From NCBI GenBank assembly GCA_050179685.1, contig JBFXEW010000001.1, forward strand, positions 310,001 to 374,000: DNA of 64,000 nucleotides, given 5' to 3'. Below, piece by piece: positions 61,906-64,000 of this stretch; the first letter of the stretch is position 1, and every line of letters begins with the position of its first letter. This DNA is from GWE2-40-63 sp050179685. GTDB taxonomy: Bacteria > Bacteroidota > Bacteroidia > Bacteroidales > SZUA-534. Both the position numbers and the translations under genes were made by a program. Under the pieces are notes generated by a model, which saw nothing but the letters and a program-made list of their open reading frames with translations, made no database searches and was not told the origin of the DNA.

Positions 61906-63780
61906 CTACCTGCCGAAGCTAACCAACAAAACATTTATATCAGAGGGGCTAATCCCGGGTATTCTTGCAGCCTGTCCAATTGTTTCGGGTTTAATGCTGC
62001 CTAATTTTTGCCGGGCTTCCGTCGAAATTGAGGGAAACTTGCTATAATTAATGTTTTTGGGGATGTTTAATCGTTCGAGCTTTTTAATCTTCTCGGCGAT
62101 CTGTCGTTCTCTGACTAAATAACCCTGGTATTTCATGGCTATTTCGGCACCCTCCAAAATATCATTCCGTTGAGTAGTGTATTTGTCGCAAAAAACTTTA
62201 AGTGGTTCAAAGTTTTCAATTAGTGATTTAATAGAAATATCAGGCCGGCCGATTAAATTAATCAATTTAAAAGATTGCTTTAATGGTGAGGAATCAATAC
62301 TTACCAAGTATTCGTTTATATCTTCGGGCCGGATGCTGGTTTCCTCAAAAAAAGCAATTAGCTCATCGATGGCCCTCTTTTTATTCTGGACTCGTTCGAG
62401 TCTTTCTTTTGAGGCTAAACCAATATAAAAAGATTTTTCTGTGAGTCGAATATCTGCATTATCTTGTCTTAATAGGATTCGGTATTCAGCGCGACTTGTA
62501 AACATCCGGTAGGGTTCGTCAACACCTTTTGTAATTAAATCGTCGATTAATACACCAATATATGCTTCGTCGCGGGAAAGGGTAAACGCTTCTTTGTTTT
62601 GGGTTTTTAATGCCGCATTAATTCCGGCTATCATACCTTGAGCTCCGGCTTCTTCGTAGCCTGTGGTTCCATTAATTTGTCCGGCAAAATAAAGGTTCTC
62701 AATTAATTTAGTTTCCAGTGTTCTGTTTAATTGGGTTGGGTCAAAATAATCGTACTCGATAGCATAACCCGGACGAAATATGTGAACATTCTCCAAACCT
62801 GGAATCTTCCTTAATGCTTCCAGTTGTACTTCCCAGGGTAAACTGCTGGAAAAACCATTTATATAATATTCCTCGGTTTCGAAACCCTCAGGCTCCAAAA
62901 ATAATTGATGACTGGTTTTATCTGCGAATGTAACTACTTTATCTTCGATACTTGGACAATACCGGGGTCCTATACTTTGAATGGTTCCATTAAACAGCGG
63001 GCTAAATTCAAACTTTTCTTTTAAGGTGTCGTGCACATCGAGGTTAGTGTGCGCCACATAACAAGAGCGTTGTTTTTCTAAGGTGCTGTCAGAATTAAAA
63101 TAAGAGAAGAAACCGGGGTTCTCATCACCTTTTTGCTCTACCAATTTTGAAAAATCAATAGAGCGACCATCGAGACGAGCCGGAGTTCCTGTTTTCATTC
63201 GTCCGGTTTTAAAACCAGCGCTAAACATTTTTTCGGTAAGACCTCCTGAAGAAGGTTCGGCCATTCGACCGCCACTTAGTTGCGTTTGACCAATGTGTAT
63301 TAAACCATTTAAAAAGGTGCCGTTTGTAAGAACAACGGTTTTCGATTTAAAGGTAAAACCCATTTGGGTTACTACACCTTTAACTACATTATCTTCTAAA
63401 AGAATATCAACTACTTTATCCTGAAAAAAATCCAGCTTTTCAATTTGCTCCAATTGCTTGCGCCACTCCAACGAAAATAACATTCTATCGCATTGTGCGC
63501 GCGGACTCCACATAGCCGGGCCTTTTGAGCGATTCAACATTCTAAACTGAATGGTTGATTTGTCGGTAACAATTCCGGTATATCCGCCTAATGCATCAAT
63601 CTCACGAACAATTTGCCCTTTAGCAATTCCACCAATGGCCGGATTACATGACATTTGAGCAACTTTTGTCATGTCCATTGTAATGAGTAGCGTTGTGGCT
63701 CCCAAATTAGCAGCAGCTGCGGCTGCTTCGCTACCCGCATGACCTGCGCCAACAACAATTACATCATAGGTTTTAAGCAT
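61906..63780 (-). CDS. mnmG: tRNA uridine 5-carboxymethylaminomethyl modification enzyme MnmG (GidA)
   Basis: 624 residues. FAD motif GAGHAG (11-16), SCNPAIGGIAKG, GRMKTGTPARLDGRSIDFS, PRYCPSIEDKV, INGTTGYEEAGAQG and DEPYRMFTSRAEYRI are hallmark blocks, followed by a helical C-terminal domain. With MnmE it makes the wobble-uridine modification of several tRNAs, often encoded near the replication origin. Its start overlaps the end of ybeY, so the two are coupled. Confidence 0.96.
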   Translation of the reverse strand: MLKTYDVIVVGAGHAGSEAAAAAANLGATTLLITMDMTKVAQMSCNPAIGGIAKGQIVREIDALGGYTGIVTDKSTIQFRMLNRSKGPAMWSPRAQCDRMLFSLEWRKQLEQIEKLDFFQDKVVDILLEDNVVKGVVTQMGFTFKSKTVVLTNGTFLNGLIHIGQTQLSGGRMAEPSSGGLTEKMFSAGFKTGRMKTGTPARLDGRSIDFSKLVEQKGDENPGFFSYFNSDSTLEKQRSCYVAHTNLDVHDTLKEKFEFSPLFNGTIQSIGPRYCPSIEDKVVTFADKTSHQLFLEPEGFETEEYYINGFSSSLPWEVQLEALRKIPGLENVHIFRPGYAIEYDYFDPTQLNRTLETKLIENLYFAGQINGTTGYEEAGAQGMIAGINAALKTQNKEAFTLSRDEAYIGVLIDDLITKGVDEPYRMFTSRAEYRILLRQDNADIRLTEKSFYIGLASKERLERVQNKKRAIDELIAFFEETSIRPEDINEYLVSIDSSPLKQSFKLINLIGRPDISIKSLIENFEPLKVFCDKYTTQRNDILEGAEIAMKYQGYLVRERQIAEKIKKLERLNIPKNINYSKFPSISTEARQKLGSIKPETIGQAARIPGISPSDINVLLVSFGR

Positions 63781-64000
63781 TGTAATAAATCTTTAAATAT
63801 CTGTCTTCATTTTCGCGCATCTCATTTTGTTGTTCAACTGTCTTGTCGTTGAATCCCAATAGGTGAAGTACACCGTGTATAACTACCCGAAGCAATTCTT
63901 GTTCAAAAGTAACTCCAAATTTTTTAGCGTTATCATTAACTGTATCGATACTTATAAATAAATCACCACTGACAATACTTCCATCAGAATAGTCGAATGT
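63773..64000 (-). CDS. ybeY: Endoribonuclease YbeY, C-terminal part
   Basis: Last 76 codons; the 5' end is beyond the window. FDYSDGSIVSGDLFISIDT is followed by RVVIHGVLHLLGFNDKT, the HGxLHLxG zinc motif. The third position of the usual H-x3-H-x5-H motif is replaced by Asp (or Asn), as seen in Bacteroidota YbeY proteins (GYKDKT). The enzyme matures rRNA 3' ends. The stop overlaps the mnmG start by eight bases. Confidence 0.88.
   Translation of the reverse strand, partial: TFDYSDGSIVSGDLFISIDTVNDNAKKFGVTFEQELLRVVIHGVLHLLGFNDKTVEQQNEMRENEDRYLKIYYNA

Overview
The window looks like a chromosomal segment of a Bacteroidota bacterium, probably an environmental member of the Bacteroidales/Marinilabiliales. 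The signs are type IX secretion (T9SS) genes and a T9SS C-terminal sorting domain, a PorE-like OmpA protein, PorZ, a TTTG/TAnnTTTG promoter, few Shine-Dalgarno sequences, DUF5723, GxxExxY and DUF4143 families, and a Bacteroidota-type YbeY. The genus cannot be fixed from sequence alone.

Layout. 1-1.0 kb: start of a C1-type peptidase (minus strand), a small GIY-YIG protein and tRNA-Arg(CCT). 1.1-7.6 kb: a small barrel protein, then a tight three-gene set (PorE-like OmpA protein, lipoprotein, DUF5723 barrel). 7.6-12.3 kb: an accessory zone of imperfect palindromic repeats (three families) around two GxxExxY genes, a membrane protein, and an AbiEii-type toxin with its DUF6922 partner lying between direct repeats. 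12.3-29.1 kb: a minus-strand surface-polysaccharide cluster with glycosyltransferases (GT2, GT4, GT14, GT56-like and a paralogous GT-A pair), three hexapeptide acyltransferases, two methyltransferases, a Wzx-type flippase, an NDP-sugar epimerase and a sugar aminotransferase. It is interrupted by two DUF4143 ATPases, each with its own upstream repeats, and contains two GT14 gene remnants.

29.1-29.9 kb holds no convincing gene but carries a regularly spaced array of GC-rich palindromes (about 41.5 bp period), the most unusual signal I see. 29.9-38.2 kb: a helical cytoplasmic protein, then a 2480-residue PKD/LamG T9SS substrate with a nearly perfect internal 1.78 kb duplication. 38.5-49.2 kb: mostly housekeeping and signalling genes (response regulator, rdgB, TPR-PAS-SpoIIE phosphatase, methionine aminotransferase, recO, porZ, nitroreductase, pgk). 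49.3-50.2 kb: five tandem ~183 bp units, each a large inverted repeat.

50.2-56.7 kb: a minus-strand operon of TetR regulator, LolA-like protein, two FtsX/MacB permeases, ATPase and outer-membrane barrel, which looks like one trans-envelope export or lipid-handling system. 57.0-58.5 kb: an IS4-family element with 14 bp terminal inverted repeats and a 15 bp target duplication. It landed at the start codon of a PAP2-family gene and appears to give that gene a new in-frame start. 59.5-64 kb: response regulator, typA, two parS-like palindromes, mnmG and the 3' part of ybeY.
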